From NCBI GenBank assembly GCA_026225945.1, contig JAMJFZ010001133.1, forward strand, positions 16,518,001 to 16,582,000: 64,000 nucleotides of DNA, in the 5' to 3' direction. The position numbers were made by a program, and so were the translations under genes. The first letter of the stretch is position 1, and each line of letters opens with the position of its first letter. The notes below the pieces were generated by a model. That model was not told the origin of the DNA, did no database searches, and saw only the letters and a list, made by a program, of their open reading frames with translations. Of the stretch, positions 48,083 through 61,677 are shown in pieces. The stretch comes from Cricetomys ansorgei. Lineage: Eukaryota > Chordata > Mammalia > Rodentia > Nesomyidae.

Positions 48083-48769
48083 ATCCCAGTGAGGGAGTAT
48101 ACCACCTTGACAAAGCCTTATCAGCCTTATCAATTCTTCACAGGGGAAATCAAGGGGTGAATATTTATAGTAGTTTTGGGATTTTATCTCTGTGGTTTAA
48201 GATAGATCTTTCAGACAAGTTCAGTTAAAATTAGTCAAAGTCTATAACCTAATGTTGGAAAACACAGCAAAATGAGGGTCCTGAAGAAATATGTGACAAA
48301 AACTATTGTTGATAATAGTATGATTTCCATTACTGAGATTACTGCTTCCATTAAATTGCCCATTTGGGGTGTTCTAAAGCAAATAGTAAATTTATTTCTT
48401 TGTTTATGGCTTTGTCCTTTCTGAGTAAAGATTTGCAGCTTTTTGGAGTCCTCAAAACTTTATTTTTCCTTCAAAATACTTAAAATACACTCACTTGGCT
48501 TTGCAAGTTTTCATGGATTTTGTCCTCCAGATATATATCTCATTCTGTTACCCACCAGCTGTGAACATCGAAATCTCCAGTTCTCTGAGCCACCCAGAGA
48601 AGGGTCCAAATGGCATTGTTCTAGGTTTCCATCATCACTCTAAAGATTAAACTTCATAGTGTCTGGAGCCCTTGGTTTTTTGAAAATGGAAGAGGATGTT
48701 TTAAAATTCCTTACATTGAGAGCCTGTTCAGGTATCCCCAACCTTGGTTTCTAGATGAATGATTAATTA

Positions 48770-49125
48770 GTTGGCTTGTAACTGTGACCTGACACAAAGC
48801 AATGGAAGGGAGGGAGGGCTTATCCTGGCTTACAGTTCGAGGGGATTCTGTCTATTATGACAGGGAAGTTAGGTAGCAGAGACTTGAGGCAACGGATCAC
48901 ATTGTAGCTGTAATCAGGAAGCAGACAGGTAAATGCTGGCTTTGGGCTTGCTTTCTCCCTGTACTCAATCTGGAGCCCAATCCCATTGATGGTGATGTCT
49001 ACATTCAGGGTGAGTCTTAGCCCCTCAGCTAAACTTCTCTGGAAATGTTCTCACAGACACACTCAGACATATGTTTCCATGGTGATTCCAAGTTTAGTTA
49101 AGAATGAATATTCACTATTCCAACA
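48770..49125 (-). mobile_element. ERVL/MaLR-like LTR (second family, better copy)
   Basis: gggcttatcctggcttacag, ttcgaggggattctgtctat, caacggatcacattgtagct, gtgatgtctacattcagggt, and aacttctctggaaatgttct run in the same order as the element at 11000-11300. No paired LTR or clear target duplication is seen. Confidence 0.6.
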
Positions 49126-50477
49126 CCTTAACTATAAATCTGGAGGACATGGGAGAAGCTTCTGCTGGATCCTCTTGTCATTGTTGCCATTGGAAATGTT
49201 GATAACTCTGTCATACTCTCCAGAAACATTGTCTAGTAGGCTCTGGTGGAGCTTTCTGCCATGCTTATTCTTACTAGAACCCTCACTAACTAGATACACA
49301 CCAGCTCCTTGGAACCATGTCTTTTGGTGATGACTGATCTCAGGGCTGACCACTAGTCTCTTCCAGAGGCATCTCATCCTAAGTTGCCTGCCATTGTCTG
49401 TGTAATGGGTTCCCATTTGTAGTATTGGGTAATTCCTAGCCTGTGTGACAGACAACAAAGAGGCCTCCCTGGTGTTTCTGATGTGATAGAGGCTCGTTCA
49501 GATGGTACCATACATGATAACATGCATGATCAATCACAGGAGTTCAGGAAAGAGCTCTGCTTCACAGATAATCTCAAGAGGTTGAGAAGATGCAGAAGCT
49601 GCTGCTGGAAAAGGCATGTCCAAGGAGGAATTTCAGGATGAATGCCCCACCCTGAGAACTTGAATTTGCTTCCACTCAACCTTACGATTAGAGGCTAGTC
49701 TACAGGTGGTCAGTGCCTACTAGACTCTAGACATTGCCAAATGTACCTGGGGGCAAGATGGACCTGGGTGAGAGCCACTCATCAACTTGTAAACTTGAAG
49801 TTTACAGCAAAGGGAGGGCAGAGAGCCAACTCGGCAGAAGGCATTTTCCCCCTTCTGATGAAGAGGAGGAAGGCTTTGCCCACATATACCATAATAATTT
49901 TGAAGCCAGGACAAATGTGCAATGTGCTTCTTCTCAAGAGCAAATCTGCTCATGCCGCTTCCATCTGCTGTCAGAACAAAATCCAGAATCTTTGCTTAGC
50001 TTATCTGTTTCCCTCTGTCTCCCCCACTATACGGATCAACTGAACTCTACAGGCATATCAAAGTTTCTTAAGGTCCTCAAACCAATCATGCTATCTCCAG
50101 GATCTAGACTTGAGGTCTTCTTGTCTCTGGTCATCCTTCTAGCTTACTGCCCTCTGTCTCCTAGGCCATAGCGTCCATATTTCCTCCTGCAGGCAGGTAC
50201 CCCTCATTCATCCTCTACGAACTCCAGTGACCCCACAGTATCGTCTATGTCCCCTGTGGTAAAAGGCAACCAAACTCTGTTCGGCTTGCTCATTTGTCTA
50301 TCTTCCTGGCGAGGCCGTCAGGCTGTTCGTTGATAAAGGCAGATTGGTCTCTTATCATTGTTCCTTTTCTCAGGGCAAGCAGAGATCTTGGCACTTGTTG
50401 GTTTTTATAAGAAGGAGATTGTCAAGTATTTCCAAGTAATGTTAACATGAACTTTGTGAATAATGCCACCCAGCTCC

Positions 50478-50566
50478 TTTAATGCAGTGTTGGAAATGAA
50501 ATCACAGACCTTGAGCGGTCTAGGCACAGCTCTACTAGTGGGGTGCATCCCTAGCCATGCCTATGC
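50478..50566 (-). repeat. ID/B4-type SINE head, minus orientation
   Basis: gttggaaatgaaatcacaga, ccttgagcggtctaggcaca, gctctactagtggggtgcat, and ccctagcc are the reverse complement of an ID/B4 tRNA-like head. Confidence 0.55.
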
Positions 50567-52664
50567 TTTTTTTTTTAATAGGGTTTCAATTAAAAAATAA
50601 GCAAAAACCTCTTATCAGTATTAATGAGTTCGGGAAGCTAGCTGGGCTTGTCTGCTAAGAAATTCTCTACTTTCAAGAAGAGATTCAAATTTTGTATATT
50701 TTGGAAGTTTAGAATATCAAAAATCACCAAAAGTGCAGGTTTCTAGTTTATTTTGAGTAGTGTGATGCTCTGCAGAAAGCCTGGCTTCGTCTTGGCAGTC
50801 TTAGGCAGAAGCCGAGGGCATCTGGCTGCCCTTAGGGTTAAGAGCCCGCTCTGTAGCCAACTCAGGATGCACACCCCAGGTTATTCTTTAGCTTGATCTC
50901 CACAGCCATGCGGCTCCAGCTGTAGTGTTTAGTCTGAGTCATGAGGCTGGAGGGAAAGGCTGGCCAGTGGGCGCATGAATAGAACATGAGTGTAAGAACA
51001 TCCAGGTGACAAGGATCCGGTGACAGCTGGTATTGCGAGTGTCCCATTTTTATGGATTCAGAGTTTAATTCCAGAAAGAGGCAACTGAAATCTACTTTAT
51101 GTTCCCAACACCAACACTGGTTGTAGAGGGTTGAGGGATTACTGCGATGCTTCTTAGCCAAGACGAGAAGCCTGCTTTTGTCTGCTCTTAGGTCTGAGCA
51201 CATACCTTGTGGTGCTCTTTCCTGCAGCTCAGAGAAACCCAATTTCCTCTTGCTGGAGCATTTTCATCTCTATGGAATGACTTCATGCCCTTTATCTGGG
51301 GGCACGGAGCTCTGATGACTTTCTCAGGCCCTGATTTGGGAGGTAGAGAAGCTTAGGTGTTGGAAGAACTAATGCTCTCCACATCTCATCCCCAGTCTCT
51401 GTTCTCGTGTGATAGGCCCTTCGGGCTTGCTTCTGACTTACAAGTCAGAAGCTTAGAGGATGCGAGGTCTTATTTGGGTCCTCCACTTTCCAGCCCTAAC
51501 GTTGTAAAGTGGTGCTGTCCATCTCAGGATCAGCAATGAGTGGCGTGATGTTCGTAAGCTGTTCACTGTTTCGTTATGATTGCATTATCGTTGTTTTAAA
51601 CAGAAACTGGAACTAGGCCCCTCGAGTACTGCCAGAGGGCTCCTGAAGGACGCACGTGAGTACAAGAATTCTTTGAAGGAAAGCAGTCTCTTTCTCTACC
51701 CTAACATTTTGTTATTGTCCAGCTTGCAGACACTCGTATCTTCCTCAGTTACAAAAGTAGCTTTTGTGATATCTGTTTCTGTGGGATGGAAAAGGAATTT
51801 GGAGGTCACACCCACAGCAGAGATTCAAAGAGCAAGCAGGACCTGTCTGCCAACACTGACCTCATGGGAACATGGCAGATTATCAGAGGGAACATCATCC
51901 TATCCCGTGAAATAGAACTTTATTTTCATAATCTTTGCAGAGATTAGAGAGCAGAATTTTATCCATGTTTGCCTGGAAAAGAACTCTGCACTGAGAACTT
52001 TGCCCAAAGGAGAAAAACAGAAGAAGAACCTTTTTTTCTCTTCTCCTTAACTTGATTACCCCAAGTTTCTACGTTGAGAACAGTTGTCAAAGCTGTGAGG
52101 ATGGCTTTTTGAGCTCCTTCTCTTACGTTTCCGTCTTCTGGATAGTTTGGATAGAGCATGTCGTCTGAAAATGGCCAAGGTGTTTTCAGTTTTCATTTCA
52201 CCGTGGTTCAAGTCTGAACACATTACAGTTCACTGACGCTGATGAAGGTGACTGGTGGGGAAAAGGCACATGGAGAAAGGATTCATCTTCCGAGGGATTA
52301 CTCTAGCTAATAGTTCCAGCATATTCTGTCATTTGTAAGAATGTGTAAAATATGGCACGTAAACCTCAGAGAACCAGGACCGTTGCTCCAAGTGTTATCC
52401 CCTCAGGGACTTTCACTGTGCTGTGGGCTTGGGTCTTACTCCGTGCATGCTCTCTGGTCATCCAAGGACGTTTGTTAAGGTTCTTGCTTTTTGATAAAGG
52501 TGTGGTCTTCTGGGCAGGAATAGAAACAACACTTAGACTGTGTGCTTAGCCTGCAAATACATTGAGAACCTACTGAATATAGAGTCAGCGTATAATCTTA
52601 GCACTGAAAAGTAAGAGTTTCCCACAATATGCTGCCCCGGATATTAATTGAATATTACAAAGAC

Positions 52665-52755
52665 GAGAGCACTCCATTTAGAGTCAGAGCTTTTTGAAGC
52701 AAGGATGGTATTTCATTTATCTCTGTATCCCCATAAAAACTAAATATTAGTTGGC
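52665..52755 (+). repeat. L2 LINE 3' end fragment
   Basis: gaagcaaggatggtatttca, followed by tttatctctgtatccccata, matches the L2 motif GGCAGGGACT...CTGTATCCCCA. Confidence 0.55.
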
Positions 52756-52799
52756 AAACGGCTGGATAAAAGGGGACAGTATTTTATTTTTTAGGGCTT

Positions 52800-53085
52800 T
52801 GTGTGTGTGTGTGTGGGAGAGAGAGACAGACAGACAGAGACAGAGACTGATGTTTGCTGTCTTCCTTAGTCACCTCTCCACTTTATTTCTTGAGTTAGCG
52901 TCTCCCATTAAAACCAGAGCTCACTTATTTGGCTAGATGGGCTGCCCAGCAAGCCCCAGAGTCTGCCTTTGTCTACCTCCCAGCACTGAGATTATAGACA
53001 AATGCCACTGTGCTCCGCTTTCATGTGGATGCTGTTGGTTGGACTCAGGTACTCATGCTTAAGCTGCCTTCCTTGCCCATAGGTT
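52800..53085 (-). repeat. Composite tRNA-head SINE (B3/B4-like), minus orientation
   Basis: A TG/GA tail, then ccactttatttcttgagtta, gagctcacttatttggctag, cagcaagccccagagtctgc, and ggttggactcaggtactcat. The head end is decayed. Confidence 0.6.
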
Positions 53086-53354
53086 TCTAGGGCTTCTGTA
53101 ACATAACCATAACCTTTGTGACTTTAAACTATAGAAATATACTTTCTAGAGTCTAGACATCACTGATGCCGGTGTTAGCAATGGTATTTTCTCTCTAGGG
53201 ACTAGCAGGCAGAATCCTCTTTTTCTCGTTTAGCTTCTGGGGATGCCAAGTATTCCTTGACTTGTACTGGATAATTCCAATCTCTTCTTTAATCTTTACT
53301 TTGCCTTTTCCTCTTCTGGGTCTTTATGTCCTGCCCTCATACATAATGCATGTA

Positions 53355-53662
53355 TCTTTGTGTGCACCTTGTGCAACTGCATGTGGAGGCCAAAGGTTTA
53401 CATTGATATCTTTCTCAATTGTTCCTCACCTTGTATTCTGAGACAGGGTCTTTCATTGAGTGCAGTGCTCACCGATTGGCCAGATTTGGTGGCCATAGAG
53501 CTCTAGGGATCTGCCTATCTCTACCAACCCTGTTATCATTGTTATGGTTATAGAAGTGTACCATCACACTTAGATTTTTTTTTACATGGTACTGGAGGTC
53601 CAAACTCAGGTCCTCATGCTTGCTCTTCAGACTTGTTGCTAACTGTGCCATCTCCTTCGCCC
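53355..53662 (-). repeat. Composite tRNA-head SINE (B3/B4-like), minus orientation
   Basis: tgtgcaactgcatgtggagg, gagacagggtctttcattga, gctcaccgattggccagatt, ggtccaaactcaggtcctca, and ctgtgccatctccttcgc. It sits about 270 bp after another copy in the same orientation. Confidence 0.65.
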
Positions 53663-55450
53663 CTATGTTTTTGTTTTTGTTTTAAAGAACAACCATCATT
53701 AAGTTTAAGGCCTACCTGGGTAATACAGAATGAGTTCATCTTGAGATCTTTAAGTATGTCTTGAAAGACCCCCTTTTCCAAATAAGTTCCACTCACAGGT
53801 TCTAGAATATAAGACACATCTTTTGGGGGGGTCTTCCATTCCCCATACTCTAGTAGTATATATTTTTTCATATTGGTAATGCTTAAGTAAAGTCTACTCT
53901 ATGAACGGTTAGCAGGCTGTGCTTGGAAGTGTGAAGATTCAGGATAGCATATTCTAGATCCAAGGGTCCAATACAGGCCTGGATATGGTTTTTGTGCTTA
54001 AAAGCTCCCTTAGATTCCATATATAAGAAAAATATGTGATATTTGCAATTGTGAAACTGACTTATTTAATTTATTGTTTTACTTAACTTGGTTATCTCTA
54101 GTTTCATCTATTTCCTTGTAAATGACAATCTCATTTTTCTGTATGGCCAAATAAAAATTGATTGTGTAAATATACCCCATTTTCTTTAACCAACTGCAGA
54201 GGGAGCCAGCCTTTTCTACAGATGAGTTCGCAGGGACTCCACTCAGAAGGGAGTACGGGCCTAAAGGAAATGACAACGGAACTGTAGTTCATTTTTCTAT
54301 GGGACCTGATATGGCACTCTTTTGCCCTTTAAGAAATGACACGCACAGTGGAGCATTTTTAATGGTAAAATTTAACAGTGTACATGAAAAGAGTAAGAGA
54401 GAAAACTAAAGCACATTGCTATGGGAGAACCTTGCGCACCAAGAGAGTGAGCTGTTGCTGGCAAAACCCTTTCAAAGGGCCAGGGCCCGATTTCAGTATG
54501 TAGATGGTGATCACAAGCAGCTGCTCGTGTCTCGGCAGCAGCCATCTTGGTATGCTGGGGTGATCGCTCCTGTGGCCTGCCAGCTTTGAGGTAATTTCAA
54601 AGATCATTTGGCACAATGACCCATTATTGGTTGGGAGCTCCTGTTGGTTGAATTCAGCTCTTTTGGTGCAGATTCATTTTTCAGGTGCGCTAATTTTTCT
54701 TTCAGCTTCTGTGAGTTAAAGGCTTATCTCTTCCTGGAGCATTAACACCTGCCCCAGGATGGCTTTTATAATTTGCTTGCAGTGTGCAATAGATAGCTCC
54801 TGCGTATGCCAGGACTTAAAAAAGCTTGCAAGGTTTTTGGGTGGAACGGCTGTATTTCTTTCTCAGGAAACAACTGCCAGTTCGGGTAGGCCATGTCATG
54901 GGCCTCAGCAACCAACCATCTTTTGATGAGCACCCAGGCTGACTTCATAATGTGGCCGCTGTGAGAGGTGTAGCAACAAACGTGTGCATGCATGTATCTC
55001 TGGTGTATGCTAGTGTTCACTGCTTGGAGTAAAACTTTACTCCTTAGAAGTTTTACTGATGGATTATCCAGAAACTCCATTTTAAATTTCATCTTATGAT
55101 GGGTTGATAGGAATGTAGCCCCATCCTAAGCCAGGAGCATCTGTGAATACCTTTCTGCTTGTGCTTGGATTGCTTTGGGATGAAGTGAAAGCAACACAAA
55201 GGACTTATCAATTTAATATCTTTCCTCCAAGTAGCGGCAACGGGACCTAATGGAGAACCTGGAAATGGGCTCATTAGAACTACAATCAGAGAGGGACCTG
55301 AGTCAGTACAGTGTACCAATCCACTACAGTCAGCCGTTGGCTAATAAAGAACTTTCTATTGTCTTAAGCTCATGTCTGAGTAGTCTTCTCTGGTGGATAT
55401 CCCCAAATGTGTGCGCCATGGTGCAAGTGTGAAGATCAGAGAGCAACTGT

Positions 55451-55604
55451 GTAGAGTGGGTTCCTTCTTTACAACCGTCTGCGGGATCCGGGAATCGGAC
55501 TCAGATTGTCAGTCCTGGTAGACTACCGTAGAGTCGGTTCCTTCTTTACAACCGTCTGTGGGATCCGGGAATTGGACTCAGATCGTCAGTCCTGGTAGAC
55601 TGCA
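55451..55604 (-). repeat. 77-bp tandem duplication inside a B3-type SINE
   Basis: Unit 1 (55451-55527) and unit 2 (55528-55604) start gtagagt and differ at only about six positions (for example gcgggatccg against gtgggatccg). The sequence is a minus-oriented SINE: aactgtgtagagtgggttcc, ggatccgggaatcggactca, and a terminal cttgttgagccatcacattc. Confidence 0.88.
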
Positions 55605-57608
55605 TCTGTACTTGTTGAGCCATCACATTCACTCATCTTCGGTCATTTTAAAAAGAGAAACCAGTGGCCATCCCTTCATGGGTTTGCCATCATTGCTCCC
55701 GAAAGTGTTTAGCATGATCACACGGTGAGGGTGATATTCACTATGAGTGGATATTTCAGTATGGAAAATATGTTACCCTGTATATTCCTATCCCCTGGCC
55801 CACCTTCCTCTCTTCCTCCACTGTGAATATCGACTGTGCCATATCTATTACTCTTGTATCTGTAGCTTCTATAGTAAGAGGCCTCAATTTTATTAGAGAC
55901 AACAACACAGACCCAAGACTAAGACATGGAGAGTTCCTGCTACCTTCATATCTCTAAGATAAGAGGGTGGAGCTCACTGAATCAGTTCCTGTTGTAAAAC
56001 ACAGTCTCACCCATGCCAACGTCCCCAGCCACAGCTCCCCAGCCTGGCAGAGTGGCCGTAACCGCGCTGTTCTTACTGCATTTCCATCCTGCCTTTGGTT
56101 GGAACTCTGCAAGTTGTGCAGTACAGGAACTCGGGAGACACGCGTTGTGGGACGATCTCATTTAATTTAAGGTTTAAATTTAAGGTTTTAGGGTACATTT
56201 ATAGGGTACAGGCAGGGGAGGGGTCATTGGTCCCAAGAATGGGACCCATTGGTTAAGACATGGGTACTGGTGTCGCCTCATCTGCATGTGGGGATGCTAT
56301 GCTTCCAGCTACAGCACTGATAAGCCACAACCAAGCCACATTTCTTTGCTCCTGTGAAGCAAGCAATGTAGCTGGGTTCTGGCCAGGCTAAGGAAAGAGC
56401 AGCTGAATTCCTACCGCTCTCAGGATTAGACAGGGTTTCAAGCCAGCTTCAACTAACTCTTAGCTCTAGGACAGTCCCACAAGTTCCAACTGTGGTAGTC
56501 TGTGACTCTATGATTCCACGCTATTAGTTCATGCTCTATGCATGAACCATGATGCAGAGACCATTAAACCACCCACAAACTAAGGGACTGTTACTTCTAA
56601 ACAGTTTTCTATCCTATCAGCAAACATTTCCTGTGCAATATAAGGGCAGCTGCAGGAAGCACTCTGCATGCCATTTAGACACCTAAGTAGAGTGTCTTAG
56701 ACAGAAAACCACTAAACTTCATGGTTCTACCTTTGACAATTACCAATTTTATGAAGGGGGAAGGGGAATGAGCTGGCAGCATCCTATCTATCTGAGACAC
56801 AAGAAATACTCAGAAATGAGAGCTATAATCTAAAGGAAGTAGTGTCTGAGACAGAGGGGAAAGTATGTCTAGAAACTACATCTTCTGATGATGGATAAAC
56901 CAAATACACCACACAAAGCCCACCATTCTACTGCGTGTCAAACGCAGGATTACAGGGACGAGTAACGAGACCATGGGGGAAACATGCTATCAGTTACCTT
57001 GCTCCCACCTAGGATGCAGAATCGAGGTCTCTTTAGGAGCCCTCACCTTAACCATGGTCGTTCTGACACCTACTGTTACAGCATGGAGGAGGAGGATACT
57101 TGCCTTTCCTCCAGAAATTCTTCTTACTGAGTACGTCACCTCTGTGGGAAACAGAAAGAACCTCAAATACAGACAATCACCTTAACTCCATCTCCAAAAC
57201 CCTCCCTATGAGGAAGACATTTTATTGAATTAATTATGTTCATGAACCAGTTTTCTTAAGCTTAAATTCTGTGGCCTCGTATGGAAATCTTACAAGGAAA
57301 CTGTGTTCTTGCCTCTTAGAAAGTCTGTCCTGTCTATCTTCTCAGAGCTCTATCTTCTTCCCTCGTAAGCTTACTCTAGTCAGTTGGAAGCAGCTTCAGA
57401 AAGCCCTTCAGAACGAAAGAAGTAAGTAACAGAGACGTGGAAGAGAAGGCCAAGTGGAGATGGAAAAGAGATTGGAGCCTCAGAGGCGGCACCTGGCCTT
57501 TGCGGAAAGTACAGAAGATGAAGCAGTGATACTTTCTATACATGCAATGGAAGGAGAAAAGGGTCATGGGGTAATAGAGAGATCAGTATGGTAATAGTAC
57601 ACGATATG

Positions 57609-58010
57609 TGTCTTAGTTAGGATTTCTATTGCTATGATGAGACACTCTGACCAAAGCAACTTGGGAAGGAAAGGATTTCTTCAACTTATGCTCATCACAG
57701 CTCATCATCAAAGTGATTCAGGACAGGAACTCAAGCAGGGCAGGGATCTGGAGCCAGGAGCTGGTGCAGAGGCCATGGAAGAAAGCTGCTCACTGGCTTG
57801 CTCAGCTTGCTTTCTTATAAAACCCACGACCACCAGGCCAGGAATGACACCACTCACAATTGGCTGGGCCCTTCTCCATCAACCACTAATTAAGGAAATG
57901 CTCTACAGGCTTGCCTATAGTGGACCTTATGAAGACATTTTTTCAATTGAGGCTCCTCCCTCTCTGATGACTCTAGCTTATGTCAAGCTTACATAAAACT
58001 ACCTAGAACA
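57609..58010 (-). mobile_element. ERVL-type solo LTR, second copy
   Basis: Plus-strand ends are TGTCTTAGTTAGG and CCTAGAACA. Shared blocks with 10195-10584 include caggacaggaactca, agcagggcagg, ggctgggccc, and tctctgatgactctagctta. The flanking pentamers are ATATG and GGATG, which match at only three of five positions. It is a solo LTR. Confidence 0.8.
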
Positions 58011-60792
58011 GGATGCTTATGTGGAACTGTCTCAATGAAACTCCTTAATTCGTGTGATTGATCTATGCTAAGAAAGCAGTCATTGTAAGTGGGAAATGCA
58101 TTTATTACCCTGAGCCTACCTAACCTCAGAACATGGTGGCAGTGCACTAGCTTGGGAACGGACTTGGTGCTGCCGCTCAGGATCACGAGGCTGCTACCTT
58201 GCGAAAAGAGCAAAGTTGAATGTATGGATTTTTACCAAGCATCTATTTTTTTCTGACACCATCATAAAAATTAAGAGACAAAAATTTGCACCATTGTAAG
58301 TGGTGGTTGGTTAGAGAGCATTATTTACATGATGCACAGTAGGTTCATTTAACTTTTGAGGTAATCATAGAGATGATGCCACAACGTTAAAAATAAGCTG
58401 CTTTTAAAACCTTACAAAAAACATTTAAACAGTGATTCCCATTTCCCAGGTGTGTTTAACAGATACAAATATTAAGGTATGGGACTCAGAGAAGGAGAGT
58501 GTTTAAATTGCCACCCGTTTACAAACATTTTAAATATATAAGGGGGTTATTTGTTTGGGTTTAGTTTTAAAAACACTCTGAGGAGTCACAGAATTGTTCA
58601 GTTCAGCACTGAGTAATCAGTGCTTTGAACTCTTGGCTTCCACCATGTCTCAATACTTCTTCAGTGCTGAAGACTGAACCCAGGGTGCCGAGCATCTAAT
58701 AGCTCAGAATGTTTATGGCATGTATAAATAGAACCAATACTTTACATACTTACAGTAAAATAATTTTGTGTTTAAATAGAATGTGTCTCCTTGAGGGGAA
58801 ATGAGTATGAATGACACATACATTTTTTTAAACTTAGTTCTTAGTAACATCAAAAGCTTGGGAGATGGACTTTGAAATGTTAGGAGATACTAAGACTGAT
58901 AGCTTTGTTAATTGGTTTTAAGTATTTGGATTTATAACTATCATCATGTTGCAAAATAACATTGATTTTGGAATGGCTTACTTCCTTTCGTAGTAATTCA
59001 AATCTATGACAGCTCTGGTTTTATAGTGAGCATAAAAACCAGTGAGGTAAGTTCAATGAGGTAAGGTTAGTGTTGGAAGTTTTATTAACAGAATTTTAAG
59101 TATTAACACATGACTTACAATTCCCATGTGTTTTCAGAAATTTTCTGGAACTGAACTGAACATTATATTTTGAACTTTGGACTAGTCACTTAAAACCATT
59201 TAATTTTAGTGTAAAAAGTAGCCAAAAATCCTAAGTAGGAAAACAGTCTTTATAGAGTGGGCTGGCTTCTTAACCCACATGTGATAGGAACTCTTTTACA
59301 TTGGCTGTATGACTCTCTCCTGCTCCCCCATTGTTGTCTTCACTACAGGAGGTGGCTAGAGACTTGGGTATGATTTTTGACAGGTAGGTAAGACAAGTGC
59401 ATCTTTATACTATGAGGGTGCAGCTTGTGTTATTAATAAGCTGATGATTGTTAACTTTTATAAGCATGGTAAGTCGTTGTATAGTACTAAATATCCCCAA
59501 ATTTTAGTGTTTTGAATTGATATTATTTAAGAGAACGGATGGTGAGAGAAAAGTATTTTGTGAATTACAAAGCACTCTCTACCATAGCCATTGATGTTTC
59601 TCTATTTGCTGCTTACATATCTTTAAATACAGTACAGGATTTCCCGATTCTCCCGTATATAAGCCTCTGATGCTAGCTGAAAGCTACACATGGGGGTGGG
59701 GGTTATATGTCCTTTCCCCCCATGCAGCATAGGTGCTGCCTGCAGTGGCCAGGGGAAGATACACACCTCCTTGACATTACTCAGCAGCCTTGAAAGGTGT
59801 GACAGAAGTGACCCAATCTCTTGTTACCCACGACTGTGGGTGGAAGCCAGAGGGTCTTGAAAGAGGGGCTTCTGTTTGTTTTCATCTGGAGCATTGTTCC
59901 TTCCTGACACATTTGCTAAACTTGGTCTCAGTGGCTGCATTTAAATGGGCGCAGGTCTGTAAACATGCAGTTTTTTTTTTTAAAGAAGCATTCCTATAAT
60001 TATTAGCCTGCCCCTCTTCTACACACAGCTTTGCCTGAGGCCAGGTTTTTCATGTCAGGCATTGTAGTTCACTTAGCCCTTCATTTTTCAGGTGTTTCCA
60101 GCCATCACATACTGTAGGTGGCCAATCCTATGTCTTGGTGGGTCCCCTATTCCCTCCAGACTGCTCCTGACCAAGCATTCTTCTAAATGTCTTCTCTCTT
60201 CCCCAATCCAGCGTCTCAGGAGCGATCTTCCATCTCCTTCTTCCTCGCTCCCCACATGCACAGACCTTCAGTTCTGCTGCCTGTCTCCTAAGGATGTCCT
60301 AATGGACCACACACAGCTACATTCTGCTTCCCTGCCGCCCTCCTGCTTGTGGCAGCAGTCTCCCATGTGTTCAGGGACACTGCTTCCTTGTCTCTGGGTT
60401 CCATTTATACTTCTGCAGTCTGTTTTCTGTACAAGTCTGAGGAAATACCTCAAGAAAAAGTACTTCAGATTGTCCCAGTCTTGGCCAATAAACAGACTCT
60501 ATTAGGCTTTCCTAACCTGATGTTTCAGGGCAGAGAGGTATTCTGTCCTTGCCTTGAACACTTCCTGCTACAGATTTGGAATGAAATATTTCTGCAATGA
60601 CATTTTCTTTTTGTGAGAAATACCTTTTCCAACTCTCACTCTTCCTTGAGCTGAAGCCCATACTTGGGTATGCCTTACTTCTCATGGCTTCTCCTTTGCA
60701 GAGCCCGCATGCATAAAGCTGGTGTGCCTTGCTTTCTTCAGAGTACACATCTCCTATGCCTTATGTGTAGGCTTGTGTTAAAATATATCTTT

Positions 60793-60833
60793 AATAAAAT
60801 GTTCAACTATGCTTCACTGTTAAAAAAAAAAAA
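60793..60833 (+). other. AATAAA followed by A12: possible retroposed transcript 3' end
   Basis: AATAAA at 60793-60798 is followed 23 bases later by twelve A (60822-60833). This is the spacing of a processed polyadenylated RNA. The sequence on the left (about 60060-60790) is GC-richer than its neighbours and I do not recognise it. No clear flanking duplication was found. Confidence 0.3.
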
Positions 60834-61494
60834 TCTGATGTGGTTCATTGTAATTGAGATGACTCAAGTTGACCAAGTTGACTTTGTATGCACAAAACTA
60901 GAAAATAATTTCTAAAAATAAAACATACATTATGAGTTTGTGCTGATATTTTCAATTTGAACGCACTATGATAAGGTCTTTATTTGATTTCTTAGATTTC
61001 ATAATTGGATTACTCTCCAATTATCATGATGTTTATTTTTATTAATGATGTAGACATAATAGTTACTCTGCCCTTACTCCTATTCTCACAGCTGTGCAAT
61101 TCAGTAAGCCACAGGCATGATTGCCCAGTTAAAAGACCATATTTCTGACACCTAGAATAATGTCTGGCTCGAAAACATATCTTCCTATTTGTTGACTGGA
61201 CATAAAAAGAGAACCAACATAAGGGGGACGAAGCAGTCAGAATCATACCTGCACTCTCATTAAAAAATAGATATGCTTTTATCAGTAGAGCCAGTTTTTG
61301 GTGGTGTGACCGCTGAGGAATATGTTTTTTCCAAAAGGTAACTTTTGATACAATTAAAAATTTATGTGAAAGTTTTGAAAAACAGTAATTATTCTGAGTT
61401 CTTCTCTCAACAAGACTACAGTGAGTTTATGGTAATGGAACCACCAAGCTAATGAGCTCATAGGTAGTCGCCAAGTTCTCTTGCAGAGATCTGT

Positions 61495-61677
61495 TGTGGA
61501 AGTTTATTTTTAGTTACATATGAAATAATTGCTTTGTGCACTGTTGAGAAAAGGGCTGTCTAGGCCTTGGCATTTTGTATTGTCTGCAGGTGTCGGGTTT
61601 ATGTGGGGGATGTTTGATTGCTCATGATCTGCACATGCTATCAGTAGAACACCTGAAGAGTTCTGTATCAATAAAAA
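61495..61677 (+). repeat. 5' LTR (incomplete)
   Basis: It runs from TGTGGAAGTTTATT to AATAAAAA. Shared blocks with the 3' LTR include tttgtattgtctgcaggt, tgattgctcatgatctg, and catgctatcagtag. Confidence 0.72.

Noticed and set aside
47869..48228. Val/Cys-rich and Thr/His-rich frames on both strands
   Set aside because: They are translations of a TG/CA microsatellite. The same holds for frames at 29335-29623, 30139-30470, 34749-35138 and 43441-43698.
60092..60505. 137-codon frame as a real gene
   Set aside because: Low-complexity Ser/Pro/Leu composition, no initiation context, no domain. At most it is part of a retroposed non-coding sequence.
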